A stretch of 64,000 nucleotides of DNA from Ochotona curzoniae (GCF_017591425.1 NW_024466599.1:24094001-24158000), one strand, 5' to 3'; shown: positions 45,011 through 57,946, counted from the stretch's first letter. Notes: generated from the letters alone by a model not told the origin. Translations and numbers: made by a program.

Positions 45011-48000
45011 TGTATTTTTTTTAAAAAAACCTAGGGCAGGAATACTTTCCTTAAATGTTCTTCCTAATCACTATAGTCCCATTCACCATGACACAAATAA
45101 GGAGGCCAGAAATACATCACAACACCAATGTGCCTTTTGAGCTTTGCTTCCCAAGTCTGCAAGTGGGAAAGAAAAACATGCCAAAGAGAAGACAGAATTA
45201 TGTCTTGCTTTATTTCTTTAAAATCGCTGACAACATCCTATTCTATAAAGAAGCAGTCAAAGGCTATTCATCTAAAAATGCAGAAAAATAGTATTTTAGA
45301 TTTGTGTTAGTAAATAAATAGCATCTTAGTTCTGTTGCTTTTGCAGTTTGAAAGTTTTGTAGAAAGTTGTAATTGATTTTGAATGTCTTTAATCATCTTA
45401 CATAAACATTTGATTTAATACCAAATTTTGTATTCCTTCTCTTAAAAAGGACCGCCCAAATCGGAAGTTTCAGGCAACACTAAATTTGTTTTCTGCCCTG
45501 CTTGCCCTGGTGCTTGCATTTTCATTGTGGAAAGAACCTGCATGTGTCTTTCAGTTCAAACGTAGGAAAATGGGTAATAGGTCCTAAAATACCCTTGTGT
45601 CTAACCTAAGAAAAGTTGGAACTACTTTAGACGATATCCCTGCAGGACAGAGAAACAAATATATATATATATATATATGCTTCCAAAGGCGATCTCCTCT
45701 GTGTACTCACAGACACAATTAAAAGAGCACGGAGTTTGGAGTCAAAGCACCTGAATTGTCGTTACTGACTTCCCTCTGGTATCGGTTGAAGTTATTCTGA
45801 TATGTGTGTGTATAATTCATTGCAAGGGGGAAAACGCATTTACTAACACGAACAGGAAAGCGCCTTTCAAAATGTGTTTCAAAATATAGGTCCTGAGAAG
45901 ATGATGGTGGAGTGGAGGAGCAAGGGTGATGTGCAGGTGAAGAAACGGAAGGAATGAGCAAACATGGCGACTTCCCACGTGCCTTTGGTTAAAGCCACCG
46001 GGAGATAGGCCATTAACAGTGTTTCAGCCTTAATTGAGGTCCTGTGTGTGAATGTACCTTGGCTCATCAATCAGCTGGCTATTTTCTAACAGCTACCAGA
46101 GCAATATTTTTGATACTTTTTTCTGATTATACTTATCTATATATTTGGTAGTCATTATATTGCTTGAAGGTGTTGCTCCCCAAAGGCTGCAAATGCAACA
46201 AGTGTGCTTGCTTTTATTCTGAGGGACAGTTGGTCACGTCCTGAGATTTGATTTGGGGTGCCTACAGAGTAGAAAGATCAAAGTATTAGGAGTGACGGAA
46301 TTCTTTGTGATCTGAACATTAAAAGGTATTATAAGCTGGAGATAAGCTGTGAGCCTTCTTCATTGATAAAATAACATCAACCCAATTTAACCAAAAGTGT
46401 TGTAAGGACAATATAATAAGCACTTAGTGTTGAAGGATTTCGGCATGCATTAAAAGCCTATCCAATTAAATAATGATATCATTTGCTAAGAACTACTAAT
46501 GAGGAGACAGTTAAATAAATTAGCTGTGAGACAGAATAGAAAAATCAGCAGATGCAAAATCAACTAATTTGATCATTCCTAGGGCCATTAACTTGTCATA
46601 TGTACGCATGCATTGACATATTAAAAATAAATACAAAGCACTCCTTTTATCTGAAAATGCCTTTTCCTGTTCTGGAAGGTCTCCTAATGACAAGCTGGCA
46701 TCTACTGATTCCATCTAAGAAGATTGTTTCATGCATCTAATCGATCTTTTGTAAAATTTTCCCATCTGCTGCTTTTATAATTATGACTACAAAAAGGAGG
46801 CTCTGAAAATATTTTGCCCTTTTTCCGATTCTCAGAGCCACTGGCAAGGATTCTGACGGAACGTCTCACAATGCACTCATGATAACTTTCCTTCCAGACA
46901 AATATCAGCTAACCACAGTATACAATCAGCTGCCCACACTGGAGGAAACAAATCAGAAAACCACTGTTCCATAATCACAGAATTGAAAGACCGGCATAAG
47001 TAAAATGACAGGCTATTAATTCTAGTTTGGAAAGCATGAATAGGACTTCTGATGAAGCTTTATTTTCTTTTTGGCTCTTCAAAAACGGATAAATCATTTA
47101 AATAAAAATAGATGTTGTATTATAAAACACTCATTTCTCTCAATATTTATTACTTGCAGAAAAGTTTATTTTTAATGATGAAAAATAATGATGAAGTGTT
47201 CAAATGAATGCTTTGCAACAGCACATAGTTCATTCTTTGATGCCTCACTGGTCTCTAGACTCAAAGCTTATTTGGTATAATTTAAGTAAACCTTCAGTAT
47301 AAAATTTTAATTGACAAGATATGATATTTCATTAACTGCTGCCACACATCACTATTGTTGCCAAATGAGGCTTAGCAATTCCTTCAAGACACTTTTCTGT
47401 TGAAAAGATTTTGTTGCCAACCTGAGCCAAATAAATTATTGAAGATTCATCTCAGCCATCATGTGCTACATCAGAGATTGTAGAGAAAATTATAATGTAT
47501 GTTTTGTGTTTTGATAGCAATTATGTAATTTGCATTTGTGGAATAATCTTATCAGCCATTTAGTTGCAAACTTAGTAGTTATAGATAAATTTCAATTTCA
47601 AAAAGTCCTGCACCTGGTAAGGTATTTATAATTCCCATGAATTAACAGATTGCTGTGAGAGTAAGATGCAAAAAGAAAAAAAAAAGGAGAAAGCATTTTG
47701 AAAGTCAATATATCCTAAGAATCCACCTAGAATGTGTAAACAGGAAAATTATTATTGTTATTATTAATAATAGTGTTTTGCAAATTCCATTTCCAACTTG
47801 AAAGATAATGAGCTCTTGTTTCTATTTTTCCTTGGATTGGCAAATTTACTTTGAAAAAAAAAATTCAGAAAATAACAGTGAGGCAAGTGTAGATATTTCC
47901 TCCGCTGCATTTCAATTGGCCACATTTTCTCACATAATCATAAATAACCTGACTTCTGTACCTGGTAAAGTGTGTTAGAGCCAGTGAGTCCATTGACCAA

Positions 48001-48188
48001 CCGCCTCTCTTAGCCTGGGACTTACTCAGGTAGGTTAGATTGCACATAGATAGCAACTGCAAGCTACCAAACAGCATAACTTACCTGGAGAAAACTACCC
48101 AAATAAGCTTTCCGTGTTTCTTTATTTTCCCCAAACCCGGATGTTAACTTTAAATGATTTTATGTAAAAATTGATCTTCTGACTTCCC
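45011..48188. other. repeat-poor non-coding block, candidate conserved region
   Basis: About 3.2 kb without any recognisable SINE or L1, unusual here. 46480-47600 has features typical of vertebrate conserved non-coding elements: long balanced AT-rich words, TAAT homeodomain-type cores, and an octamer 'atttgcat' at 47528-47535. A (TA)n tract lies at 45659-45678. There are no coding frames over 95 codons. Function is inference only. Confidence 0.45.
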
Positions 48189-48563
48189 TGCTACCTTAAG
48201 GTCTCTAGGACACTGGATGCTGCTGGAGACTAGCCCTGGCTGACTGAGAGCTTGCAGGGATGCATGGATCAATGAGATGATAGGAAGAGATAAGACACAG
48301 ACCCTATGGCTTGATGCTCACAATGGACAACTCAGAAAAGTTGCCTTCTTTATTTATACATAAGTCATCACAAGCTTTTGCACAACATCCAATTGTTTCA
48401 TTTTTCATTACATCATGGCTATGAAAATGCAAGAGCCAATCCCAAAAATATTTTTCTATTTCAAAGAAAACATTTTTAACAAACCATTACTATTAAAACC
48501 TGCAATCACCTGGCTGAAGCCAGGAACTCCATGGTGGGCAGCGCATGCGATTACGTAGTGACA
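48189..48563 (-). mobile_element. solo-LTR-like element
   Basis: On the minus strand it runs from 'tgtcactacgtaatcgcatg' to '...ccttaaggtagca', with TG and CA ends about 375 bases apart. A TATA-like and poly(A) signal 'tatgtataaataaagaaggc' sits in the middle, with a GC-richer tail after it, as in U3-R-U5. No target duplication was seen and no internal retroviral sequence adjoins, so it would be an old solo LTR. Confidence 0.45.
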
Positions 48564-49749
48564 AGTAGTTTACTTATACTCAAAATCAATTTTTACTAAA
48601 CACAAACTAATATTGTTTGAAATATTAAGAGTGTAGAATTAAAAGATCATAAATGAAAGGATTTTATAAAAGCATATAACATAGATTCTTTGCTGAATCT
48701 TAAATCAAATCATGCATTAATTACTGTCACCTTCACCTAGTGCTGATTCAATTGTGTTTTGTTCTTTTGTTAAAGGGCAGTGAAAGGGATCAAGGCAGCT
48801 CAGCCAATCTACAAACAGAGGGCCTTTACAAGAAACTTTTTCATCTATATCTACTGTTTTCTTTCCCTAAATATAAATATCAATATAAGATAAAGATTTT
48901 AAGCCATTTTGAGGGGGTTCACATTTGTTTCCCTGTAGAAAATGCCCCATATACTTCTGCTTTCTGTGGTAAGAAACTAAAATGCATCATATCATGTGTT
49001 GTAACAGTTCAAGGTGCATGGTAAACAAACTCTTTGTACCTCCATGATTGCCATCTGTTGCAAGATAGTATCAAGCCATTTCTTAAGGAAAACATTATTT
49101 ATACTAGGGCACATAACACGATGTTTGGAAACATAGTGGACTCAATTGTACTATTGTATACTTTTAACTGTGTGTCTTAGCCTTACATTACTAAAGGTGT
49201 TTTTATCATAACATGATTGATCGATTTGAGGTGTCATACCAGTTAAAGGAATCACTTCACATTAGCAGAAAGACAACAACACCCTCCGAAGAATTCTATG
49301 AAACATCAGAGAGGTGATTGAGTGTCCATACAATGGAGTGAGGCAGCAATGAGGTGACCAGAGACATTCTGCCAGGCCTTGCCTCGCAGCCAGACAGTCC
49401 TCTCAGCCTTGCTAACTGAGGAGCAGTGTTCATCACACACCCATGCCATCCGACCCAACTGCATGTCTCCCCACAGGATGCGACCACTAGCAGCAAGTGT
49501 GGTTCTCAGTGTGGTTGAAGTGACCTGTGTGTAGTGTTTTCTAGCAGAGGGTCTTGCATTCTCAGCTCATCCAACAATCACTCCTATCCACAATCCTCAT
49601 GTTAGTCTATAAGTAAGTCGCTCAAAGAAAAGATGCCCAAATGAAGGTGACTAGCTGCTTGTTTAATTCTTGTACTTTATATGAGAAATTTTGTAAAACT
49701 GAATCATAGAAATGATTTTGGTAAGTGACAGATTTTTACTGATACCCCC
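48564..49749. other. unassigned sequence
   Basis: No gene recognised. 49260-49520 has near-average GC and a 66-codon minus frame without motifs. Confidence 0.4.
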
Positions 49750-50063
49750 TTTTTATTCTTAATATTTAGAATTGAAGTCAGATATACAGAAAGGAGGAGA
49801 GACAGAGAGGAACCTCTTCCATCAGTTGATGCACTTCCCAAACAGCCATAATGGTCGGAGCTGTGCTGACCTGAAGCCAGGAGCCTGGATCCTCTTCCTG
49901 GTCTCCTATGCAGGTTCAGGGTTCCTAGGCTTTGGGCCATCCTCAACTGGAAGCTGGGAGTTGCATGAGAAGTGGGGCTGCCAAGATTAGACGTGGTGCC
50001 CATATGGGGTCCTGGCATGTGCAGAGCAAGGACTTTAGTCATTAGGCTACTGCAGTGGAACCC
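49750..50063 (-). mobile_element. CSINE, minus strand
   Basis: Reversed order intact from 'gtcagatatacagaaaggag' to 'aggctactgcagtggaaccc'. The 'gctttcccaggccacaagca' block is deleted, so 'catcctcaactg' joins 'gaagctggg' directly. Head and CpGs are eroded. Confidence 0.88.
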
Positions 50064-50350
50064 AGACTACTTAAAAAAATTCCAGGCCACCTGTCAGTAG
50101 AAATTCATTAAGTTGTTTTTTTTCTTTTTTAAATCTTGTCTATGGCAGTAAATACTCATAGTGAGGTGACTGTAACTTGGATGGACTGGTTTCCTGCTGT
50201 GATTAGAGAGGAAATGTTTTAAGCATGTGGCACACAAGAGTCACCTGACTAGAATGAACCAATATCAGTGAGGGTCAAGTATAAATAAGAGAAACCAGGA
50301 ATTAAAGATCCATCCTTTGAATATAATGAGAAACGTTAAGATTCTTCTTT

Positions 50351-50708
50351 CAAACTTTATTTATTTATATGAAAAGCAGAATGACACTGTAGTGAAGAGA
50401 AGAAAGACAGAGAGAGAGGGACAGGCAGAGAAAGTGAGGTTGGGGCCCTAGCAGCTGCTTCCCTTGCCAAATTCATTCCAACAGTTGGAGTTGGGGCTGC
50501 GCCAGGCCAAAGCCAGAACCCATGAGCCCAGTGCTGGTTCCCCAGAAAGATGGCAGGGCACCCAAGTACTTGGGCCATCATAAATTCTTTCCCAAACATG
50601 TTAGCTAGGAGTTATATCAGAAGAACAACACAAGCCTTAAATGGGTACCATGATACAGGACGCTGTTGTCGCAAGTGGTGAATTAACTTGCTGTATCGCA
50701 AACCCCAC
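50351..50708 (-). mobile_element. ancient CSINE, minus strand
   Basis: Contains 'tttatttatttatatgaaaa', an expanded 'gacagagagagagggacagg', 'acccaagtacttgggccatc' and 'gaattaacttgctgtatcgc' near the head. This is the older C-repeat class with the 'caagtacttggg' variant. Confidence 0.8.
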
Positions 50709-52830
50709 CTTCTTGTTCTAATTCCATACTATTGTGGAGAATGAAACTTAATAATCACTTACTCTATGATCCCTTTCCATCTCAAGAAATCTGGAGTTAG
50801 GATAGTGCTCATTTTACCAATATTTTGTGTAGGATTTTCTTCATATACTCTCATGTTTTTTGGTCAGTTTTGTTGGTAAAATAAAAAATTCCATGAACCC
50901 AGTTTCACATTTTGAATTCTCATGTGGATGAATCATTTGAAGAAGGGAGAAATTCCTATAGCCCTGCGGAGGCACTGGCCATCAGCTTGCTGTCATTGTT
51001 TGTGCTCACTCTTCAAAAGATATACTTCCAGAAGCTAGCAGAGGTTATGGTGTAAATACATGTTTCATATTTTTGTGTGCAATGGGAAATTGATTATAAT
51101 TTGAATTAGCATAACTTCAGGTTTATACATCTCAGAGGAACACTTGTGGGTATTTGGAAATTAATGTTTGTAAGTTATCTTCAGTTCCTAGAAGTAGAGA
51201 TAGTGTATGGCTTAAAAATTAAAATAATAACATATACACTTACATTCATAATCCAATGGCTACAATTAGATTTTGAAGTCAAAGGAAAGCTATATGAAAT
51301 ATAACGATATAATAAGAAAATATGATACTGTTTCCCTTAAGCCAAAAATGAAAATATCTGTGAAATATAGCACATGAACATAAATCATGACTGATTTAAA
51401 ATATATCCATAATGCTTAACATTTGGATAAATAATTTAGCTACTTGCATGTGGTTATTATATCAAGAAATAAACACTAATAATTTCTCTGGGATGATATT
51501 ATGTGAAAGCTAATTGATAGCTGTTTCAACTTAATTGCTTCATGCTGCTTAATGTTAAACCATGCTTCTATTACTGATGCAAGTATGGTCATGGCGTAAT
51601 ATACATTTTTGCAAATATTGTTAGAAATAGGTCTTTTGAAAGTCCTCACTCTCTGTCCCTCTAACTTCTCGAAGAAAGGCTAGTTGCCAACAAGTCATAA
51701 AGGAAACAACTTTTCCACATCTGATTACCCTTCATTTCCTTTCAGTATTAAAAGTCAGTGATCTGAGAATATCCTTTCCCTTCCTGTTGGAGAAGAAAGG
51801 TGAGGGAAAAATATCTCCGTTTACTCCATGTGCATGCCACTAAATCACATCATTTATCATTTTGGTCAACGTCATTCAAAAAGTCCTGAAGTTGGCTTGA
51901 AACTTCATCAAGCAAATGAAAATAGTTCTTTTCATAATTACACAAAGACATGGCATTGGATCTTTGCTAAATAACCCCTTAGGGCTGAGAAACTAGAAGA
52001 AAATGTGTATATTAGTAATTTACCATTCTTACTCTAATTTTATAGCTCTGATTCTTTCCTACATAGTCAAATTTATTAGCAGAAACTTTTTCCTTTGCTA
52101 TTCTTGATTGTTGTCTGTCTCTCCTTAGTAACAATTTAATGCTCCTGTAGTCATAACTTGTCTTCCAGTGTGTATATTCCCAGAAGTTTATCAATCCTGC
52201 AATAAACAGATAATAAATATTAAGACCACCACAATTCCTCCCAAACAATGTGCAGTTCCCTCCCAAGTAGTTGGATTACTTTCAATAGCATTGTTATGTT
52301 TTTGGAAATCCTAACAGTTCAATTGCTGCTGTGAGAGTTCATGATTCCTTCAAGTAAATACTTAAGAATAAAATGTGAAGACATAGAACTTATATACTTG
52401 GAGTCAGTGCTACGACTGAGTTAGTTCATCCTGTCTTAATCTTTTCCAAATTTACTTTCACTGACACTCTACTGGTATCTTTAAATTTTCTATGGTGTGA
52501 GTATGTAGACCTTGGAATTATAAATATGCTGTAAGTCAAGCCTTCCTTTTTCACATTGCTTCCAGAGAAGGCAATTTGTTAAACATAAAAGGTTATTTGT
52601 TAACATATGTAACAAATATATTCAAGTCAACTCATATAAATTTCAAAACATTTACATATTTAAAGCAAATACATCTTAAATATTTTTAAATATTCACATA
52701 TAAAATATAAATATATTTAAATTTACACAAATGTAAAAATATTTGTTAAGTATCTATTAACATATCACACACAACAGTCCCATTGCAATACTATTCATCA
52801 TTTCCAGTAAAGTTAGACAATGAAGCTATG
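50709..52830. other. repeat-poor AT-rich block, 2.1 kb
   Basis: No young repeat or gene. 51500-51620 has unique-looking complex sequence with TAAT cores. 52620-52750 is low-complexity A/T. Confidence 0.4.
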
Positions 52831-53160
52831 TTTAAGTTAATTAAGATATCTGCTTTCCTTCCTATGGGACACCTGCATCCCATATTTGAAAATCTGGTTT
52901 GAGTCCCAACTATTTTGCTTCTTATCCAGTTTTCTGCAAATGTGTTTCTTGGGAGGACACAAATACTAGTCTCAGTAATTCAATCTCTTCTACCTATATG
53001 TGGGAGATTAAAATGTAGTTTCTGGCTTCAGCCAGACCCAATTCTGGCTATTGCAGGCATTTGAATAGTGAACAAGTAGACTGTAGATCTTTGTTCGCTT
53101 ACATCTCTCACTGTCTCTGTATCTTTCTCCCATTCAAATAAAAAACAAAAATAAATAACT
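52831..53160 (+). mobile_element. ancient CSINE-type repeat, plus strand
   Basis: 'ttaagttaattaagatatct' then 'gggacacctgcatcccatat', 'tttgagtccc', 'cttctacctatatgtgggag' and the tail 'ttcaaataaaaaac' reproduce the older rabbit-type C-repeat with the 'gggacacctgcatccc' variant. Confidence 0.72.
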
Positions 53161-54979
53161 AAAATTTTTAAATATATGTATTTTTTTCAGAAAATTAAGG
53201 AAGTAGCTTTTACTCATGATTAGGGGATTATGGCGTTACCCTCTTGGATTCTTGGTGTCAGTATATATCACCATTCCGAAATACTGGCATCTGATTATTT
53301 ATTCACCTTTTCATCCATATCATCACCTTTTATTTCTGGGAATGAAAAGCTAAATAATTTTAAATACAATGATGATACAAATATTGAAATCTTGTGCTTC
53401 TCAAAGAATAGAGAAGGCTTGATAAACTATTTACATTTAGAGACTAACGTTTTAGGTGCTGGCAATTAGGATCAGCTATTAATAGTTTAGCTCCAGCAGG
53501 GAAGAAACTCTGCTTTGATTCACCTGACTGAGTTGAATTGAATTGCAGCTAGGTTAGATGGGTGGTATACCTAGGAAACTGGAAACAGCAAATAGAATTC
53601 CTTTCTGTAGGAATTGTGCATCACAAGTTAAATATGAAAACATTTTTTCCTATACAACATATGGATTTCAATAAAGAATAACTAGACAAGGAATACTATG
53701 CAGCAACAAGAAAACAAAACAAGCAAAACAACAGGATTGTTTTGATTAAATGTTCATATTTTGGAAGTAGAAAGTAAATTAAAGTAAAAAAAGCTTAGGG
53801 ACACATAAAATCTTACTAATGTGAACTACGATAGTTCTAGAAACTTATACTAATCTAGTGGTTTCAGATTGTTTTGTTCAGTAAAGCATAGTAGGCCATT
53901 TCTTCAGATATGAAATATCATTTATTAAATTCAAAATACGAGTCAATGATGATTTTCAAATGTTTTCATTAAATTATGATCCACTTTAAATAAGTCAACA
54001 TAAAAAATTTCACCACGTGAGAAGGATTTTTCTCAGAAAATGAAGTGATTAGCAGGATGTTGTGCTATTTTGTGAACTCTGAAAAATGGGCCGAATTCTA
54101 GAATCAAAAGTGTTACCAAGTGAATTTTTTCCACCAGGTAATCATCCCCGCGCTGTTACCATAGAGCCACTCTGGTAGTGTCCTGAAATCTGGTGTTCTT
54201 TCTCCATCCTTCTCAGTGGTGATGAGAGCATTGGAGTTGCATTTCACTTTAAGATGAAAATTGGCTGAGTCTGCACTGATCTGCCACATTTGGCAGAAGA
54301 ATCATCATCCTGCTGTAATTAAATTTCAGTGAATGGCTTCAGTGAGAGATTTTTTTTTAGGCAAACATGGCAACATTATTTAAGTCTTTTCCTTCAATTG
54401 ATAAAATCACACACAACACATAATCCTGGGATTAACCTCCAGCTTTGAGATTAGCTAGTTCTTTGTAACACAACCCAGTGTCTTACTTGTCAGAAATTTT
54501 AAAAGCGATCGTCAAATGGTATCCCCTGAGTGTGTCATTAAATGTGATTCTAACATGAAGGAAACAAGATGGAAATAAAAGTCTTACCCACTTTCCTGTA
54601 GCCCTTGAACCTTATTACCCTAATTAACTATGTAAAGATTGTCAAAAATATAGTTGAAAAACTAATAAATGTAATTGTAATCCTGTAATAGCATTAATTA
54701 TTAAGTCATGGGAATTGTTCTTCAGATTGAGAAATAGAGGTGTTTGAATTTTTTTAAATTCATTTTTCTCTTTCAATAGCATGATTACAAAGTGGGGACC
54801 TGTGAACTCGGGTTTACCCAATTGGGTTTACCCAATTTCAGTGCAGTGGTTAGACTCAAATTTTTAAAAGTATCAATCAATAACCTGTTCTGCCTTTGTG
54901 AGAAATGCTGCAGGCCGTTCCAGGAACATACACTGGATATGCTTGTTTGGCTTTGATATTTTTTACAGTATCAGATTTC
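53161..54979. other. repeat-poor block with a conserved-looking segment
   Basis: 53640-53780 may be old L1 ('aaggaatactatgcagcaac'). 54040-54440 is complex, unique-looking sequence with 'ctgctgtaattaaatttcag' and 'gggattaa' words common in conserved enhancers. No coding frame. Confidence 0.4.
54810..54837. repeat. 14-bp tandem duplication of a palindromic unit
   Basis: 'gggtttacccaatt' occurs twice head to tail (54810-54823 and 54824-54837). Each unit contains the inverted repeat GGGT-TT-ACCC. Confidence 0.95.
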
Positions 54980-55064
54980 TTTTTTAAGATTTATTTTTTT
55001 ATATATATGGGATCCTGGCACATTTAGGTGAGGACTTTAGCTACTAGGCTATGGTACCAAGCTC
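54980..55064 (-). mobile_element. CSINE with large internal deletion
   Basis: The tail 'ttttttaagatttatttttt' is joined directly to the head segment 'atatgggatcctggcacatt' and 'aggactttagctactaggct'. About 230 bases of the body are missing. Confidence 0.8.
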
Positions 55065-55699
55065 TCAAGCAGTTTTTATTGTTATTGCTAATTTATAAAA
55101 CAATACACATTTGCTGCATTAAGCAATATGTATATTATATAAAGTAGAAAAGGAGAGTGTCTTGTTCCTAGTTCTTTTTCTTTCCCTTGGTCTTCTCTCT
55201 AACATGATCATCATAGTTTGATATGCAGTATTCACAATCTGGTATTTTTTGAATAATACAGATAGGCACATGATAGAATTATGACATATTAAATGTTTCT
55301 AATAGTCTTGGTTGATTTTGAGTAATTAAAATATGGTATTTTCACATTAAAATTTTCATCAAATGTAGACATGTAATTTTTGCATATTTCTAAATCTTTC
55401 TTTAAGATGGTAGTGATCTATTTAAATTTATTTAAATTCCAATCTTTTTGTGAAAGAAAACTTTTCTTCCAGTATTACATTCGAGAGTGCCTATTTCCCC
55501 AAACATTTGTCACTTCTAAGAATCACATATCTTGGTAATTAAGACAAACTAGCAGATGCAGATTGAAAAGACTCAAGCCTCTTTTCAGAATCTTAATGCT
55601 TATTTATGTTACTTCTGTGATGAAAATTGTGGAGTTGAAATTGCAAAAATTCCACGTGAAGACTTTTCATTGCCATTAATTATATTTGATGCCAAAAAT
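55065..55699. other. unassigned AT-rich sequence
   Basis: No gene or family recognised. Confidence 0.4.
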
Positions 55700-55894
55700 T
55701 TTTTAAAAATATCACTTCTTATTTGAAAGGTCAAGTTATATATGGAGGGAGAGATAGGCTGAGTGAGGATCAGAGGGGAGAATGGAAGATGAAGCAGCTG
55801 AATCAGGGGACAAGCAGATCTTGAACTGGCGCTCAGAGGGGTGGCCAGTGATTCAGGCAGCTCCCTTGCTTGCTGTGCCACAGTGCTGCCCCCC
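55700..55894 (-). mobile_element. degraded CSINE
   Basis: 'atcacttcttatttgaaagg', 'tatggagggagagataggct', 'gatcttgaactggcgctcag' and 'ctgtgccacagtgctgcccc' outline a reversed old C-repeat with a deleted centre. Confidence 0.65.
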
Positions 55895-56376
55895 TGTTGC
55901 AAATATTTTTTGATATTTCTGTTTCTGTATAGATTTTGTTTCATTGGCTTACTCATTTGTGATATTAAGTACGATGGGCATTTCCCTGTGCTGACTTTGT
56001 TATCTTTCTGATCATCATCATTTGCTTGGGAAACAACAGCACCATATTATGAAAATATTCTTCCAGTGTTTTTTCATCTTGTTTAGATGTTAATTTTAAT
56101 TCATAATTAATCAGTAATTAATTTTATGTGTTTATAGTAGACATTTCTACTATATTAAATGGAGAGCAAATTGTTTCCTAATTTAATGAAGACATTATCC
56201 ACTATTCAATGGTTGAACTTGCATTATTTTCTAAATCCCTACTTGTGTAATATTGGTTTAAACTTGCATATTCTGTTTGAAAGCCCTTTCATAAAACAGC
56301 TCAGATTTTTAAAAGTAATCAGCAAGTAGATGGACTTGTAAGGTCTGTGTAAATCTGTTCTCTACCCTTCTCCCCT
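55895..56376. other. unassigned AT-rich sequence
   Basis: Nothing recognised. Possibly very old L1 debris. Confidence 0.35.
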
Positions 56377-56491
56377 GCCACAATCAGGAGCTGAATGGGA
56401 AGTGGAGCAGCTGGGATATGGACTGGTGCCCAGATGGGATCCTGACACATGAAATATAAGGACTTTAGCCACTAGGCTAGTGTGGCAGGCC
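56377..56491 (-). mobile_element. CSINE 5' (head) fragment
   Basis: Only the head third remains: 'aggagctgaatgggaagtgg' 'agcagctggg', 'agatgggatcctgacacatg' and 'ggactttagccactaggcta'. The 3' part is absent, so the loss happened after insertion. Confidence 0.85.
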
Positions 56492-56944
56492 TGACATGGT
56501 GGATCTTAAATTCTTGCTTTCATCCATGCGGCTCTTCACATGGTAACATCTTCCATAGCTCTTGTGAGGATGACTAGGGTGTGTGCAGAGCTGTTGAAGT
56601 TGGGTCTGTGGTGAGTTGTTCCACAGATCTTTTGATTCAGATGTGATCTGGGCCCCACCTTGCATATATATTCTAAAATGTTGAAAATGTTTATCCCAAC
56701 AACACTTTTTAAGAACAAGTACAAATCCAGATCTTACATGAAAATAATTGGAACAGTTTGAAACATTAGTGCTCCATTTTGCAATGACATTCTGATGTAT
56801 TCATTTAGACTCATGAAAGATTCCATGTCCAAACATAAGGAAAACTTCCCCTCTTTGTTTTACCAGTCTGGTAGTGAACTGAACTGTAACGTGTATATTA
56901 GACTCTGTCCCTTTATTTTTTCATATCTATTCATTGTTCTGATC
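56492..56944. other. unassigned sequence
   Basis: No gene or repeat recognised. Minus frames of 62 codons have no motif. Confidence 0.4.
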
Positions 56945-57255
56945 ATCAGTATTTAATTGGGACCCAACATGTGCTAGGAATTTTCCTAAGACCTCAGCAA
57001 CACAGTAATGAACAAATAAGAAGCAAATATTATTATTGATGGTGACAGGAGGTAAAGCAAACAAAAAAAGGGCCAAAATACAACATTTTTCATATGATGG
57101 ACACAATGTAAAAGAGAGAAGGGGCTGAGGGAATATGAAATATGCCTATGTGCGTGCATGTGTTGTGGTCTTAGTACAATTGATTTTTAAATGAGAGATC
57201 AGGAATGGTTCGCAGAGAAAGTTACATTTTAACAAGGACTTAACTGAGGTGAGAG
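56945..57255 (-). mobile_element. ancient interspersed repeat, L2-like, family uncertain
   Basis: 'caacatgtgctaggaatttt' 'cctaagacctcagcaacaca' 'gtaatgaacaaataag', later 'gagatcaggaatggttcgca' and 'aacaaggacttaactgaggt' 'gag' follow a common mammalian repeat order (phrases like 'gtgccaggcactgttctagg' and 'gacatttgagcaaagacctg'). I cannot name the family from memory with certainty. Confidence 0.45.
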
Positions 57256-57680
57256 GCCAAATCATACATTTATCTGGGATGAACACTGGCATCAATAACA
57301 CCTGGCAGAAAGAACACTGTGTTTCTTTTTATTTTTTTTTTCTTTCCTTTATATGTCTGCACAATCGGCTAGCAATTCAAGCAACTTGCTTCCTAATGGA
57401 AATATATTTAATTATTTTTACCCAGAGCACATTTAGTACATTTGTTATGACAGGGAATTTGTGCCTGCCATTTATAGGAAGGTTCTAGCAACACAGAAAA
57501 TGAGTTGCCCTTTCAGAATACTCTCTTTAAAAATTTATTTGTAAAATTATTTTTGTGAGAGCTGGAAAATATTTCCAGGTGCTCTTGCTGCCCTGGAAAT
57601 AGTTTGTCCTGGATCAGGGTTGTCAAAGTGTGACCCGTATTTGGCTTAGGGCCTTGACAAAAACCTCTTCTCACTTTTTC
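57256..57680. other. unassigned sequence
   Basis: No gene recognised. The short plus frame 57249-57488 is rich in Phe from T-runs. Confidence 0.4.
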
Positions 57681-57946
57681 CTTTTTTAAAGATAGATCTA
57701 TCTGTCTGTCTATCTCTATATATAGATCAGTCATCTGCTTCTTTTTGGAAAGGCAGACTCACAGTGAAAAGTAGAGACAAGAGAAAGATCTTCTACCTTG
57801 TAGTTTACCACCTCACCCTGTCCCCAAATTGGTCACAATGGCAGGTGCTGGGCAGGTCTGTAACCAAGAGCCAGGAGCCTTTTCTGGGACACAAGTGGGC
57901 AGGTAGTTGCAGGTAGATTATCTAATGGAGTCATTGTGCTGGCCCC
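57681..57946 (-). mobile_element. CSINE with microsatellite in its tail
   Basis: The tail has become a (TCTG/TCTA)n tract, 'gatctatctgtctgtctatc'. The body has 'gagaaagatcttctaccttg' and 'gtaaccaagagccaggagcc', and it ends with 'gtgctggcccc'. The head third is shortened. Confidence 0.85.

Noticed and set aside
40373..48563. A complete endogenous provirus between the two LTR-like blocks
   Set aside because: The two blocks do not resemble each other, and nothing between them looks like gag, pol or env. The intervening DNA holds SINEs and MIR/L2 pieces.
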